From Candidatus Thorarchaeota archaeon (GTDB lineage Archaea > Asgardarchaeota > Thorarchaeia > Thorarchaeales > Thorarchaeaceae), in the NCBI GenBank assembly GCA_019057475.1, contig DXJO01000027.1, positions 1-64,000 of the forward strand: a stretch of 64,000 nucleotides of DNA. The letters run 5' to 3'. The position numbers and the translations under genes were made by a program. Below the pieces are notes generated by a model that did not search any database, had not been told where the DNA came from, and was given only the letters and a program-made list of their open reading frames with translations. This document shows positions 44,760-54,210 of this stretch, in pieces; within the stretch, counting starts at the first letter, position 1, and every line of letters begins with the position of its first letter.

Positions 44760-45953
44760 ATGGAAATCAACAGCCTCTACATCATCAAACGCGATACAGG
44801 GATTTGCATGTATCACAAGGATTTCCAGGAAGAGGTCTTCGACCCTCAACTTCTATCCTCATTTGTCGTCGCCATGACTACCTTCTTTGACGAAGTCACT
44901 CGGTCTTCCAAACCTCAAGCAAGAGCGTTCGAAGGAGCAGATTACACTCTTATCGTTGAATTTGGAGAATGGACAGTTGGAGCGGTGTCTGCTGACAAAG
45001 AGTCACAGCGCCTAAGGGAGAAGCTCAAGAGTGTCATAGCCAAATTTGAGAACCAGTTTAGCCTTTTGCGATGGGTAGACCTAGATCTGGCAGTCTACAC
45101 CAGATTCGAGCGACATGTCATTGAAGAGTTCATCCGCGAACAGATAGAGTCTGACAGCCAAATCATAGTGAAACCACACTGGGAGTTCTACACAAAGAAC
45201 CCAGACGTGGTGTCATTTCTTAGATTGGTGCCACAAATATGCACCGTTAAGGACGCCGCAGATTTCTTGGAGATGCCGGTGGAAATTGCACTGAATCTTA
45301 CAGCTGAGGCACTATGGGAGAAGGCAATCATAGTCAGGGCATCCATAAAGGAGGATGACATCTACGATGCAACCGCACTGACTGGTCCAAGGGGGTTAGC
45401 CAAAGAGGTCCCCCCGGAAGTAACCAGAGTCCTCTCTCAACTAGATGGTGAAACACCGCTTACAATTGCCGCTGAGAGAGTCAAGACTGCCGACCTCAAA
45501 CGATTTCTAAGTGACATAGCAGTACTAGCAGAGAAGCACGAGGTTGAGCTTGTTTCTCCAGCTCAAGCCATTGTGGTTTTGTTCTCGTCAGCGCTTCAAG
45601 AATTGTTGGACAGATGTGCAAGAATTCTGGGTCGAAGAGTTACTCATCAAATGTTCTTTGATTCAAGAGATATTCAAGCACAGATCTATCCGTGGCTTGC
45701 CTTTGTGGACTTTGATGAAAGTCTAGATGTGGAAATCAAGAGCTCTCTCATGTCAGCTGCCGGCAAGCGAAGAATCACTCCTGAAATACTCAATGACGGG
45801 TTCAGGACATTCCTTCACTCAATTGTGAGAAACATCCGTTCCTATTTGGGCGCTAAGCCTGCTAATACTATCCTAGATAGAACTCGGGAAGAGATGGGGA
45901 AGCAGTTCCCTCGGCGCTATTTGGACATAGAATGGGAATTGTTACGTGTTTAA
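44760..45953 (+). CDS. Longin-like domain protein with winged-helix-like middle
   Basis: 397 residues from the ATG at 44760; a longer in-frame reading begins 168 bases upstream inside the divergent promoter region. The first 125 residues have the strand-helix pattern of longin/roadblock-type folds (INSLYIIKRDTGICMYHKDF, LLSSFVVAMTTFFDEV, RWVDLDLAVYTRFERHVIEEFI) and resemble the cytoplasmic tail of the surface protein at 1302. Two winged-helix-like parts follow (about 150-270), then a helical C-terminal region ending RRYLDIEWELLRV. Such small-GTPase-associated folds are expanded in Asgard archaea. Its partner is unknown. Confidence 0.78.
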   Translation: MEINSLYIIKRDTGICMYHKDFQEEVFDPQLLSSFVVAMTTFFDEVTRSSKPQARAFEGADYTLIVEFGEWTVGAVSADKESQRLREKLKSVIAKFENQFSLLRWVDLDLAVYTRFERHVIEEFIREQIESDSQIIVKPHWEFYTKNPDVVSFLRLVPQICTVKDAADFLEMPVEIALNLTAEALWEKAIIVRASIKEDDIYDATALTGPRGLAKEVPPEVTRVLSQLDGETPLTIAAERVKTADLKRFLSDIAVLAEKHEVELVSPAQAIVVLFSSALQELLDRCARILGRRVTHQMFFDSRDIQAQIYPWLAFVDFDESLDVEIKSSLMSAAGKRRITPEILNDGFRTFLHSIVRNIRSYLGAKPANTILDRTREEMGKQFPRRYLDIEWELLRV

Positions 45954-46022
45954 CGAAACATTTCACCAACACCAACAAGATTTACAAGCTAAAGAGAGAT
46001 TGAATCATTCTACACGAAGAGC

Positions 46023-46820
46023 GTGGAGAGGACCACTCGAGTGACCATATCGAAAACGCGCCGGGCATTGCCATTCCTCCTTGGCGGCATTCTAATTGCA
46101 ATGATTTGGGTAGTTTTATGGTTCTTAGGCCTTGACGATAGCTTGCTTCTGATGGCCATTTTCCTCCCGCCGTCTGCCGCATTAATATCCGGGATTATCG
46201 GTGTTGCGTACTTCGGACAAGAGGGCTTCATGCGGGAAGATAGGTTCCATATGATGAACCTGATGTTGGCTCTTGCATTGGTTGTATTCGCGATAGCCGA
46301 AATTGCAACCGGTGTGATTGGCAGTAGCGAAACTGGCTACTTGGCCATCATTCTAATGCAGCTTCCTGGACTGCTACTTGTAGCTCTTGGCGTAGCGAGT
46401 TACCTAAGAGCCACCACCGAGGTCTTGAACTACAGGAATTATAAAACGATAGCAGCAATAATTTGTATTCCATTTGGTTTCTTTGCTGTTGCTGGTGCAA
46501 TCATGGCAATAGCTGTTCCCGGAGCTTTGACAGTTGAATCCCTCGTCAACATTGTAGTGGCAGCGGGAATTGGATCCATCGTACTGGCTCTTGGAATGTT
46601 ATTGTGGGTCTTTCGACAAGGAGAATTTGCAGCACCTCTTGGATTCGCATTCATCGCAATGCTGCTCTATCTTGCCAGAAGCATTCTTTGGTGCTGGTTC
46701 GGTTTCACTCCTCTCGAATCGCTGTTCCAAGTCCTTGTCGTGGAGTCGTACATACTGTTGGGGGCATCTATCTCCGTGGCAAGAGGACTGCAAGACGGTA
46801 AGGCTGAAATTGTAACTTAG
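46023..46820 (+). CDS. Multi-pass membrane protein of unknown function
   Basis: 265 residues from a GTG. Eight hydrophobic helices can be counted, the first from ALPFLLGGILIAMIWVV and the last from FQVLVVESYILLGASI. Loops are short and no catalytic motif or cofactor site is seen. The N-terminus is basic, probably inside. It stands between the longin-like gene and a methyltransferase, all in one direction, but spacing does not prove an operon. Confidence 0.75.
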   Translation: MERTTRVTISKTRRALPFLLGGILIAMIWVVLWFLGLDDSLLLMAIFLPPSAALISGIIGVAYFGQEGFMREDRFHMMNLMLALALVVFAIAEIATGVIGSSETGYLAIILMQLPGLLLVALGVASYLRATTEVLNYRNYKTIAAIICIPFGFFAVAGAIMAIAVPGALTVESLVNIVVAAGIGSIVLALGMLLWVFRQGEFAAPLGFAFIAMLLYLARSILWCWFGFTPLESLFQVLVVESYILLGASISVARGLQDGKAEIVT

Positions 46821-46873
46821 CGGTTTCGCTTTCATTGACTAATAATGGATTAAATAGGTGCTTCAGAAAAGGG

Positions 46874-47503
46874 ATGAATGACATGGAAGAAGAGCTGCTA
46901 TTCAGAGTTGTATTCGTTGTAACCTATGGTTTCTTCTTTGTTGTTAGAGGCTATTTCAGATTCTACAAAGCTAGGAAAGAATCAACGCAAATTGTAGCTA
47001 GAAATGAACCTACAGAATACGGAAAATTAGCTAAGACAGGTATAGCAGTATGCGTTCTTGGCTATTTGATCTCTGCAATTGTGTATATTCTAATCCCCGA
47101 GTATATTGTATGGGCTCAGTTTCCCGTCCCAGCCTTGGTTAGATGGGCAGGTTGTGTAGTCGCAATAATGACTATTCCATTGCTTGCTTGGATTCATATA
47201 ACGTTGGGAAAGCACTACTCTGCAGACCTTGTCATGAAGGATAATCACATGATAGTAACAAGTGGCCCCTATAGCAGAGTACGGCATCCAATGTATACTG
47301 TACTAATTACATTTTCAATAGGAGTAGCAATAATATCTGCAAATCTGCTGCTCATAGCCTTCTCAGTACTATTAGTAATGCTATTCCCATTTCTCGCTCG
47401 TCAAGAGGAACAGATGCTTCTAGATGGATTCGGTGAGGAATACAGTCAATACATGGAAAGAACTGGTCGATTCATCCCCCGATTATGTCACAAAGAAAAG
47501 TGA
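46874..47503 (+). CDS. Isoprenylcysteine carboxyl methyltransferase (ICMT) family membrane protein
   Basis: About 209 residues from the ATG at 46874; an ATG three codons later or an upstream TTG at 46835 are alternatives. Four or five membrane helices are followed by the family's C-terminal signature: GPYSRVRHPMYTV, then RQEEQMLLDGFGEEYSQYMERTGRFIP. This family methylates prenylated cysteines in eukaryotes and lipids or other small molecules in prokaryotes. Substrate here is not predictable. SAM and lipid would be reached from the cytoplasmic face. Confidence 0.85.
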   Translation: MNDMEEELLFRVVFVVTYGFFFVVRGYFRFYKARKESTQIVARNEPTEYGKLAKTGIAVCVLGYLISAIVYILIPEYIVWAQFPVPALVRWAGCVVAIMTIPLLAWIHITLGKHYSADLVMKDNHMIVTSGPYSRVRHPMYTVLITFSIGVAIISANLLLIAFSVLLVMLFPFLARQEEQMLLDGFGEEYSQYMERTGRFIPRLCHKEK

Positions 47504-47526
47504 ATTGGAACCTGCCTTTCTTTTCG

Positions 47527-47676
47527 CTAGAACCTAGATCGAAGCCTGTGTAAGAGTGGAACATTTACGTCAGGTACTTCACCGCCTGCAATCTGGGGGC
47601 TACCAACCTCGAAATCAAAAACCCTTATTATTCCGTCCATGGTGCCGGCAATTGCTTGTCGGCCATTTGGATTCAT
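47527..47676 (-). pseudogene. Relic of a WD40 protein: last propeller blade only
   Basis: A 49-codon reading from ATG to TAG encodes NPNGRQAIAGTMDGIIRVFDF followed by EVGSPQIAGG. This matches the last blade of the WD40 protein at 42494 (SSDGRQLVAGTLEGEIYVWDF, then PLGSP). Nothing upstream completes a propeller: the preceding 2 kb is an intact ABC transporter gene. It looks like the end of a lost WD40 gene. An in-frame ATG three codons earlier overlaps the transporter stop, so some translation is conceivable. Confidence 0.65.
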
Positions 47677-47677
47677 C

Positions 47678-49735
47678 TTAGTCATGATGTTGTCGCTGCA
47701 TCCGCTTCCTGAGCTTTTCCCTCATCTCAGGAGAGATATCAGGGCTATCAGACATCATCTTCCTAAGGGTTTCAGGAGGAATCCGTTCGATCATCTTCTT
47801 CATAAGCTCGGGAGTTGGATCACCAGTCTTGAGCATATGCTTGAACATCTGCATTTCCTTTGAATCTGCTTCCTTGGTTGTGCGAGAAACCTCTTCACGA
47901 GCTACTTCTGCTACTTCTTCCGTCAGTTCCTCAACGCCCTGGTGTGCATAGTATGTGTCGTACAAAGCTTTGAAGACACCTCCGCGAGCAAGCAACTCCT
48001 CGTGCGAACCCTCCTCTATGAGTTCTCCGTGATCAAAGACAAGAATGCGAGATGCATCTGCAATAGTCGTGAGCCGGTGCGCAATGACTACTGTTGTGCG
48101 GTCTGCGAAAAGCAACGCCTGTGCATCTTGAACCAACGCCTCGGAATAGGCATCAAGCCGAGATGTGGCTTCGTCAAGAATCAATATGCGTGGATTGGCC
48201 AACATCGTTCGAGCTATTGTAATCATCTGTCTCTGACCAGCACTGAGGTTCTTCCCATTCTCCAGAACAAGTGTGTCGTAGCCGTTGGCCAAGACCTCAA
48301 TGAATTCGTTCGCACCAATGATCCTGCAAAGGTCATGGATTTCTTCGTCGGTTGCTTCAGGTCGACCATATCTGATGTTCTCCATAATGGAACCATCAAA
48401 GAGGTACGGTTCTTGTGGTATCAACGATACTGCATTGTGGAGAGATTCCAGAGTCACCTTGCGAAGGTCGTGGCTCCCAATGAGAATCCGTCCCTCTTGA
48501 GGATCGTAAAACCTGTTGATCAATGCAGCTAGAGTTGTCTTTCCGGCTCCGGTGTGCCCTACTACGGCTACCATCTCACCCGGATTAATCGTGAAATCAA
48601 CGGCCTTGAGCACGGGGGTATCAGGCACGTAAGAGAAAGTGATATTCTCAAAGGTGATACCGTCGCTTTCATCCGCAAGAACTTCGGCATTTGACAAATC
48701 AGCTATGGCACGCTTAGCATCGATGACATCCGAGATTCGGTCCATTGCGGCGAGTGAGGCTTGGATTTGGGTGCCACCCATAACTAGGCCAAGGAGCGGC
48801 CACATGAAGCGTCCAATGAGAATAATACCTAGAAAGACCTCACCAATTGTCAACGCTGGAAGGGTGCCGACAGCGAGACTTCCGCCCACAAAGAGGACAG
48901 CTGCCACTGCGAATTGGCCAATGGATCTGACAAGAGGCTGCATTAGGCTCATCAGTGCCATAAATTTCATACCATGATGGTAGGCCTTCTGATTAAGCTC
49001 AGACATATCCGCTGCTAGTTCGTCCTCACGATTGAAGGATTTCGCGATGTGAACTCCACTAAGATCCTCAGCTATTTGACCTGAAACCTTGCCATAAGCT
49101 CTCTGCGAGGCGAGCATAATCCTCTGGCCGACAGTCCCAAAAAGAATCATGATGAATGCAACACCAGGCACAACGACCAACGATGTCAAGGCCAGCTGCG
49201 CGGATGCAGACCATAGAAGATAGAGTGAAGATACGAGCATCAATATTTGACTTGCGAAATCAATCATCACTTGGACACCAGTTGTCAACGAAACTGTATC
49301 GGTAGTTACTCTAGATGTCACATTCCCACTCTGCTCTGACTTATGATACGATAAGTCCGCGTTGACAAGATGGCTATAAACATCTGATTGAACTCTCTGT
49401 ACAAAGCCAGCCTGTGCGCCGGCAAGAATCCAAGTGTTGATGCTTCTCAGGGTCCAAGAGGTAATCTTGAGTACAATATATAGAACAACCAAGAGGAGTA
49501 ACGCATCGAATGTCCCTCCAGCGCTGAACACAACATCAATCCCCATTGTGAGGACAAGGGGTTCGAATACTGCTACCAATGTTCCAATAATGGCAAATAC
49601 AGCTCCCACGGCCATAACACGCTTGAATGGTCCAAGATAGCCAAACATGCGCCCTAGAAGGAGTCGAACAGGGCGACTACGCTTCTCACGTTTGCCTGAT
49701 AGGCGCCTAGGCCCACCCCTTGGATGCATTCCCAT
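47678..49735 (-). CDS. ABC exporter half-transporter, catalytically complete subunit
   Basis: 685 residues. Six membrane helices are followed by a nucleotide-binding domain with Walker A GHTGAGKTT, signature LSAGQRQ, Walker B ILILDEATSRLD (catalytic glutamate present) and the switch histidine in IAHRLTT. A charged C-terminal tail of about 95 residues follows the ATPase, ending in repeated helix-breaking PPE/SPEM units. It pairs with the subunit encoded immediately upstream, whose own ATP site is degenerate, as in heterodimeric multidrug exporters. The ATG overlaps the partner's stop (TAATG). Confidence 0.93.
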   Translation of the reverse strand: MGMHPRGGPRRLSGKREKRSRPVRLLLGRMFGYLGPFKRVMAVGAVFAIIGTLVAVFEPLVLTMGIDVVFSAGGTFDALLLLVVLYIVLKITSWTLRSINTWILAGAQAGFVQRVQSDVYSHLVNADLSYHKSEQSGNVTSRVTTDTVSLTTGVQVMIDFASQILMLVSSLYLLWSASAQLALTSLVVVPGVAFIMILFGTVGQRIMLASQRAYGKVSGQIAEDLSGVHIAKSFNREDELAADMSELNQKAYHHGMKFMALMSLMQPLVRSIGQFAVAAVLFVGGSLAVGTLPALTIGEVFLGIILIGRFMWPLLGLVMGGTQIQASLAAMDRISDVIDAKRAIADLSNAEVLADESDGITFENITFSYVPDTPVLKAVDFTINPGEMVAVVGHTGAGKTTLAALINRFYDPQEGRILIGSHDLRKVTLESLHNAVSLIPQEPYLFDGSIMENIRYGRPEATDEEIHDLCRIIGANEFIEVLANGYDTLVLENGKNLSAGQRQMITIARTMLANPRILILDEATSRLDAYSEALVQDAQALLFADRTTVVIAHRLTTIADASRILVFDHGELIEEGSHEELLARGGVFKALYDTYYAHQGVEELTEEVAEVAREEVSRTTKEADSKEMQMFKHMLKTGDPTPELMKKMIERIPPETLRKMMSDSPDISPEMREKLRKRMQRQHHD

Positions 49736-51594
49736 TACGGAACACCCCCTTGTACCGGCAAGCCCTTGAGAAGGTTCCTAGCACCCGGCAAGCGCTCAAA
49801 GATATGCCTATAGTGCTCGCAAGTTTCGAGTAAATCATCGTGACACCCAGCAGCCACAAGACGACCCTTGTCAACGATGATTACCATATCTGATTCCATT
49901 AGCGTACGAAGCCGTTGTGTTACAGTAATGCTAGTTCTTCCTACCATGACCTCATCCAATGCTTTCCTCATCAAGAACTCAGTCTGAGCGTCGACTGCAC
50001 TCACCGAGTCATCGAGCAACAGAATCTTTGGATCTTGGATTATCGCACGAGCTATTGCCAGACGTTGCCGCTGGCCACCACTTAGCGTCATGCCGCGCTC
50101 TTCCACCATAGAATCATATCCTTCAGGAAGCTCGATTATGAACTCATCAGCTTGAGCCCTCGTGGCTGCCTCAACGACCTCATCTTTGGTTGCATTTTTC
50201 CGCCCGAATGAAATGTTGTTTCGAACGCTCATCCTAAACAGAAAGATGTCTTGCTCAACGGAGCCAACCATATCCCGAACTGTGGTGGTTCTCACATCTC
50301 GAAGGCTCACTCCGCCCACGCAAACCTCGCCTTCAGTGGGATCGTACAATCTCAGCAATAGTTTTAGGATTGTGCTCTTGCCCCCACCGGGCCCACCAAC
50401 AAGAGCAACTCTGGACCCACCAGGAATTCGTATGCTGAAGTCCCTGAGCGCATAATGTTCATTGTGACTATTGTTTGAATTATACTTGAAACTAACATTG
50501 TCGAACACGATCTCCCCTGCCCAATCGACGTCCAGGGCTTCTTCCTCTGGTTCAACCATCGGATCTTCCCAGTTCAAGATGTCGACAATTCTCTGTGAAT
50601 TTACGTGGCCGCCTCGAAGCATCAGCAGCATGCGCGGGAAATGAAAATTGAGAAACTCTAGGGATACTAGAAGTGTGAGCACCTGCATAAAATTGCCAAT
50701 AGTCAAAACACCTGATAGGACTGCAAACCCACCGTAGAAGAATGCGACGGCAGTCACACCAACAAGTATCAGAGCGGGTATGTAAAAGGCCGCTAGACGT
50801 CCCTCTTGGGCTTGGAGTTTCTCATATTCCTTGCTTGCGTGCTGGAATTTCTCCTCTTCTCGGGTTTCTGCGCCAAATGCTCTCACAACCTCTATCCCTT
50901 GAAACACACCTTGTGAGATTGAGGTGAGTCGTTCCATGTCCTCAGATCGTTTTCTGCGCACAGGCTCAACCGCATTAGCATATTTGTAAGCATAAACAAG
51001 ATAGAGTGGCATTCCAATCAATATGATTATCGTGAACATGGGAATGGCGATTCCAGAAACGGTCACAAGACCAAGTAATCCCGGGGTCAAATCGATATTG
51101 GAAAGGAAGATAGCCGTGATTACCAAGGAAGTTAGTCCGCCAATGATGTTGCGCATAGCCGGATTCAGGGACATGCGGACCCACGTGATATCTTGCATTG
51201 CTACTGAGAGTAGTCGCTTGCTATCAACCTCATCATGGAAAGTCATGCTGAACTCCTGAAGAGATTCAAAGAAATCCTGTCTTGCATCTCGTTCCCATCT
51301 GAGAGTAACGATAGCCCATACATAGCCCACGCCGAAGTAGAGGACCATATAGACTGTAGTAAGTCCTACAATGAGCCATACATAGAAGGTAAACTGTGCG
51401 GTGTACCCTGCAACTGTAAGTTCATCAATCGCAAGCCCAATAATCATAGCCGGCAGAACTAGAAGTAATGTCGATATCACCGTGAAGAGAGTTGCCACAG
51501 CTATAGACCCGGGATGCTTGAGTAGACCCCCCATCATGTAACGCGTAGCACTCTTGTGTTTAGTTGTCGATTTGCTGGTCATTGGTTTAGTCAC
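49735..51594 (-). CDS. ABC exporter half-transporter with a degenerate ATP site
   Basis: 619 residues. The transmembrane domain is followed by Walker A GGPGGGKST, signature LSGGQRQ, and a Walker B reading LLLDDSVSAVD: aspartate replaces the catalytic glutamate. The switch histidine is replaced by glutamine (VTQRLRT). In heterodimeric exporters of the LmrCD/TM287-288 type one composite site has just these changes and binds ATP without turning it over. The start overlaps the end of the PadR gene by eight bases, so regulator and exporter are one operon. Confidence 0.93.
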   Translation of the reverse strand: MTKPMTSKSTTKHKSATRYMMGGLLKHPGSIAVATLFTVISTLLLVLPAMIIGLAIDELTVAGYTAQFTFYVWLIVGLTTVYMVLYFGVGYVWAIVTLRWERDARQDFFESLQEFSMTFHDEVDSKRLLSVAMQDITWVRMSLNPAMRNIIGGLTSLVITAIFLSNIDLTPGLLGLVTVSGIAIPMFTIIILIGMPLYLVYAYKYANAVEPVRRKRSEDMERLTSISQGVFQGIEVVRAFGAETREEEKFQHASKEYEKLQAQEGRLAAFYIPALILVGVTAVAFFYGGFAVLSGVLTIGNFMQVLTLLVSLEFLNFHFPRMLLMLRGGHVNSQRIVDILNWEDPMVEPEEEALDVDWAGEIVFDNVSFKYNSNNSHNEHYALRDFSIRIPGGSRVALVGGPGGGKSTILKLLLRLYDPTEGEVCVGGVSLRDVRTTTVRDMVGSVEQDIFLFRMSVRNNISFGRKNATKDEVVEAATRAQADEFIIELPEGYDSMVEERGMTLSGGQRQRLAIARAIIQDPKILLLDDSVSAVDAQTEFLMRKALDEVMVGRTSITVTQRLRTLMESDMVIIVDKGRLVAAGCHDDLLETCEHYRHIFERLPGARNLLKGLPVQGGVP

Positions 51595-52135
51595 TCTTCT
51601 CCAACATCTTCGTTATCTTCGTTAGTTTGTCACGGACCTCTTCGATCTCAGCCAGGAGTGGCTTTTTCTCCTTCTTTGAAAGAAAGGCCTTTATTTCCAG
51701 CAATGAATCCGCACCAAACGTCATATTATGGACTAGGTGCCGCGCCCGATTGGTAGGACTCATGAACGAGAACCATAACATCGAAATCATTCGCATCTTC
51801 AGCTCAGGGGGCATGCGCTTCATGAGCATCTTAACATGCTTTCTGCCAGCCTTAGTCAGACGGTAAGGGGTTCTTCGTCCATGACCCTCAACCTTCTCGA
51901 CTAGACCGCACGCTTCCAGCTCCGCTAGATTGGGATACACAGATCCCGGGCCGGGACTCCAAGCACCTCTTGTTCGGCGTTCGAACTCTTGCTTGATCTC
52001 CGATCCTGTCATCTCATTAGTCTTGAGCAACAGCAGCATGAAATGCCGCAGCATTCCTCTAGGAATTGACTGAGGAGGACGGAATTCTGCAGGGTCGACG
52101 CACCCAGAGTGCTTGTTCGTTCTTGTCACCTTCAA
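51587..52135 (-). CDS. PadR-family transcriptional repressor
   Basis: 182 residues. The winged helix reads MLRHFMLLLLKTNEMTGSEIKQEF, PGSVYPNLAELEACGLVEKVEG, RTPYRLTKAGRK, the PadR pattern; a helical dimerisation part follows. PadR repressors commonly control the multidrug exporter next to them and are released by the drug. The start is a TTG; an ATG at about codon 28 with GAGGA nearby is a serious alternative, giving about 155 residues. Three operator-like palindromes lie directly upstream. Confidence 0.9.
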   Translation of the reverse strand: MKVTRTNKHSGCVDPAEFRPPQSIPRGMLRHFMLLLLKTNEMTGSEIKQEFERRTRGAWSPGPGSVYPNLAELEACGLVEKVEGHGRRTPYRLTKAGRKHVKMLMKRMPPELKMRMISMLWFSFMSPTNRARHLVHNMTFGADSLLEIKAFLSKKEKKPLLAEIEEVRDKLTKITKMLEKSD

Positions 52136-52141
52136 TGGTTA

Positions 52142-52194
52142 ATATCGTATGCAATATCGTAGACGATATACCGAGTTATTATCGTATGCGATAT
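52142..52194. promoter_or_regulatory. Three operator-like palindromes upstream of padR
   Basis: Sites of form ATATCG-N4-CGATAT occur at 52142-52157 (one mismatch), 52154-52169 (perfect) and 52179-52194 (one mismatch). The first two share four bases. On the minus strand a TATA-like TTTATAT follows on the far side (about 52191-52197), so the sites cover the likely start of padR-exporter transcription. They also lie between padR and the divergent DUF2070 gene. Confidence 0.7.
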
Positions 52195-52268
52195 AAATGT
52201 AATGGTTTCAACGCTGCAAGGAAGCGACCACCTGATTTGGGAATGTTGATAAGAAAGGCAGTAGGGGA

Positions 52269-54140
52269 ATGGCCGGCGCGGTGGTGAACTGCGAATTGGG
52301 TGAGCAAGCTAAAGTCAAGGAAACGGTTCGACTCTACACAAAGGTCTGGAAGCTGCCGACCTACAGAGGGGTTGTCGGTAGGCTCGTGGTGTATGCGTTG
52401 TTTTTCTCAATTCTGCTCGCGACCATGAGGACTGCATTCTTTCTAGATCCAAACTCAATGCAAATCCTCCTTGGATATCTGCTCCTCATTGGTCTGCCCG
52501 CTTTGTTGGGCACTAAACTGCTCTATGCTATGGTTGGAGGACCTGAATCGCCACTTGATAACCGAAGAACCATAGGCATAGCTCAATACGGCGTGTTACT
52601 ATGGCTCATCATTGCGTTCTTTGGAGGTGTTGCAGATTTCGTTCTTGCGGCAGATTTCTATGAAGGACGCATGTGGTTATTGGGACTGGGCATGTCATAC
52701 ATGCTATTCGCATTCTTGCTAACAGCGATGAGTGACCACCATCCTCTGCGTAACTTTGTCGGGGCACTGATGCCGCTAATTGTTTGGATGATTACAGTCA
52801 TATCTATTGCACCTATAGTCACGGGACTTCCAACGTACCCGTCCGCTTGGCCAATATTCATAGTAGGCATCTTCGTTCTTTGCTCTGCCGTGGTTCACTA
52901 CATATACAGGTCGGTGAGCAAGCCCTTCGAAAGGGACCTTGGAATTAACGGCCCAGCACTCCTCAGGGCATTTGGCCACGACCTCCTCATGGACAACCCA
53001 ACTCCCTTCGAGAAAATCATGGACGAAATTTCATTTGAACAAGACATGCCCCTCGAAGTGATTGTCTTCAGAAACGCTGGCAATCTTCTTGCAGTGGGTG
53101 TTGTACTCTATGTGCATCCAGGACCTTTCAGAAACATCGGCAGTAGCGGTCTGCCATCCGCAGTAATCAAGCACGTAAGAGAAACTCACGGGGTGCAGGG
53201 ATTTGTTCTCCATGGAAGTTGCACTCATCATCAGAATCTAACAACGAAGGAAGACTATGGCAGAATAATGGAAGAGATTGATAGACTCATTGAGACAACC
53301 GAGGTTCACGACACCATTTCCGGACCTCACTGGACAGATGAAGGCAGATTCAAGGTTTGGACGCTCTTCGCGGGAAACGACCTTCTGACAATCACGACAA
53401 GTGCTCCAGATTTCACGGATGACATTGCTCTTGGCGTAGGTATGGACACAGCGAAGATGGTTCGCAAGAGGCTCCCGAAAATCGGAGGCGTTGCGATTGT
53501 TGACGCACACAACTGTATTGATGATAACGCCGTTTCAGTAATGCTTGGGTCAAAAGAAGCTGGAGAGTATGTCGCCGCAGTGTCTAGTGCGGCGTTCACA
53601 ACTATCAACAACCCCAGCTCGAAAGTATCGGTCGGGATTCATCAACTAGTGCCTCCAGATGTATCAAAAGAGGAAGGTATGGGACCTGGGGGGATAACTG
53701 CTCTTGTGATGAAATTCGATGATCGAGAGATGGCCCTGTTGTCAATCGATGGAAATAACATGGAACCCGGCATGCGAGAGGAGATTATCAGCATGATCAA
53801 GGGTTTGGGCATTGACGATGTCGAAGCGGTCACAACGGATACACACGTGGTCAACGCAATTGCGATGTCCAATAGAGGGTATTCTCCCGTTGGCGCCCAG
53901 AAACGTGAAGAGGTTCTCAGCGGCATAGCTGTTGCCATAACGAAAGCTATGGAGAATATGCTCCCTGTCAGTGTTGGTCTTGGTTTTGGAGAGGTCAAGG
54001 CGCTTCGGACGTACGGCGAGAAGGGATTCGATACATTGACACAAAACATAGTAGAGGCATACAATATCGCCAAGAGAACCGGGATAAGTGTAGCACTAGC
54101 AGGGTTCTTGGGATCGCTCCTGCTTGCATTCCTGCTGTGA
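52269..54140 (+). CDS. DUF2070 family membrane protein
   Basis: 623 residues. Six to seven N-terminal membrane helices (to about residue 215) precede a soluble domain with the family's conserved histidine-rich motifs: YVHPGPFRNIGSSGLPS, HGSCTHHQNLTTKEDYGR, VDAHN and a late GLGFGEVKALRTYGEKG; a hydrophobic helix ends the protein. DUF2070 is an archaeal family of unknown function. The clustered H, D and N residues look like a metal or phosphate site, suggesting a hydrolase. It is divergent from the PadR-exporter operon. Confidence 0.9.
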   Translation: MAGAVVNCELGEQAKVKETVRLYTKVWKLPTYRGVVGRLVVYALFFSILLATMRTAFFLDPNSMQILLGYLLLIGLPALLGTKLLYAMVGGPESPLDNRRTIGIAQYGVLLWLIIAFFGGVADFVLAADFYEGRMWLLGLGMSYMLFAFLLTAMSDHHPLRNFVGALMPLIVWMITVISIAPIVTGLPTYPSAWPIFIVGIFVLCSAVVHYIYRSVSKPFERDLGINGPALLRAFGHDLLMDNPTPFEKIMDEISFEQDMPLEVIVFRNAGNLLAVGVVLYVHPGPFRNIGSSGLPSAVIKHVRETHGVQGFVLHGSCTHHQNLTTKEDYGRIMEEIDRLIETTEVHDTISGPHWTDEGRFKVWTLFAGNDLLTITTSAPDFTDDIALGVGMDTAKMVRKRLPKIGGVAIVDAHNCIDDNAVSVMLGSKEAGEYVAAVSSAAFTTINNPSSKVSVGIHQLVPPDVSKEEGMGPGGITALVMKFDDREMALLSIDGNNMEPGMREEIISMIKGLGIDDVEAVTTDTHVVNAIAMSNRGYSPVGAQKREEVLSGIAVAITKAMENMLPVSVGLGFGEVKALRTYGEKGFDTLTQNIVEAYNIAKRTGISVALAGFLGSLLLAFLL

Positions 54141-54210
54141 ATGATGACATTCCAGAAAGGACATATGAGAGCTCGTTCATAGTAATAGTTCCCACAGGTA
54201 GGTTACAGCG

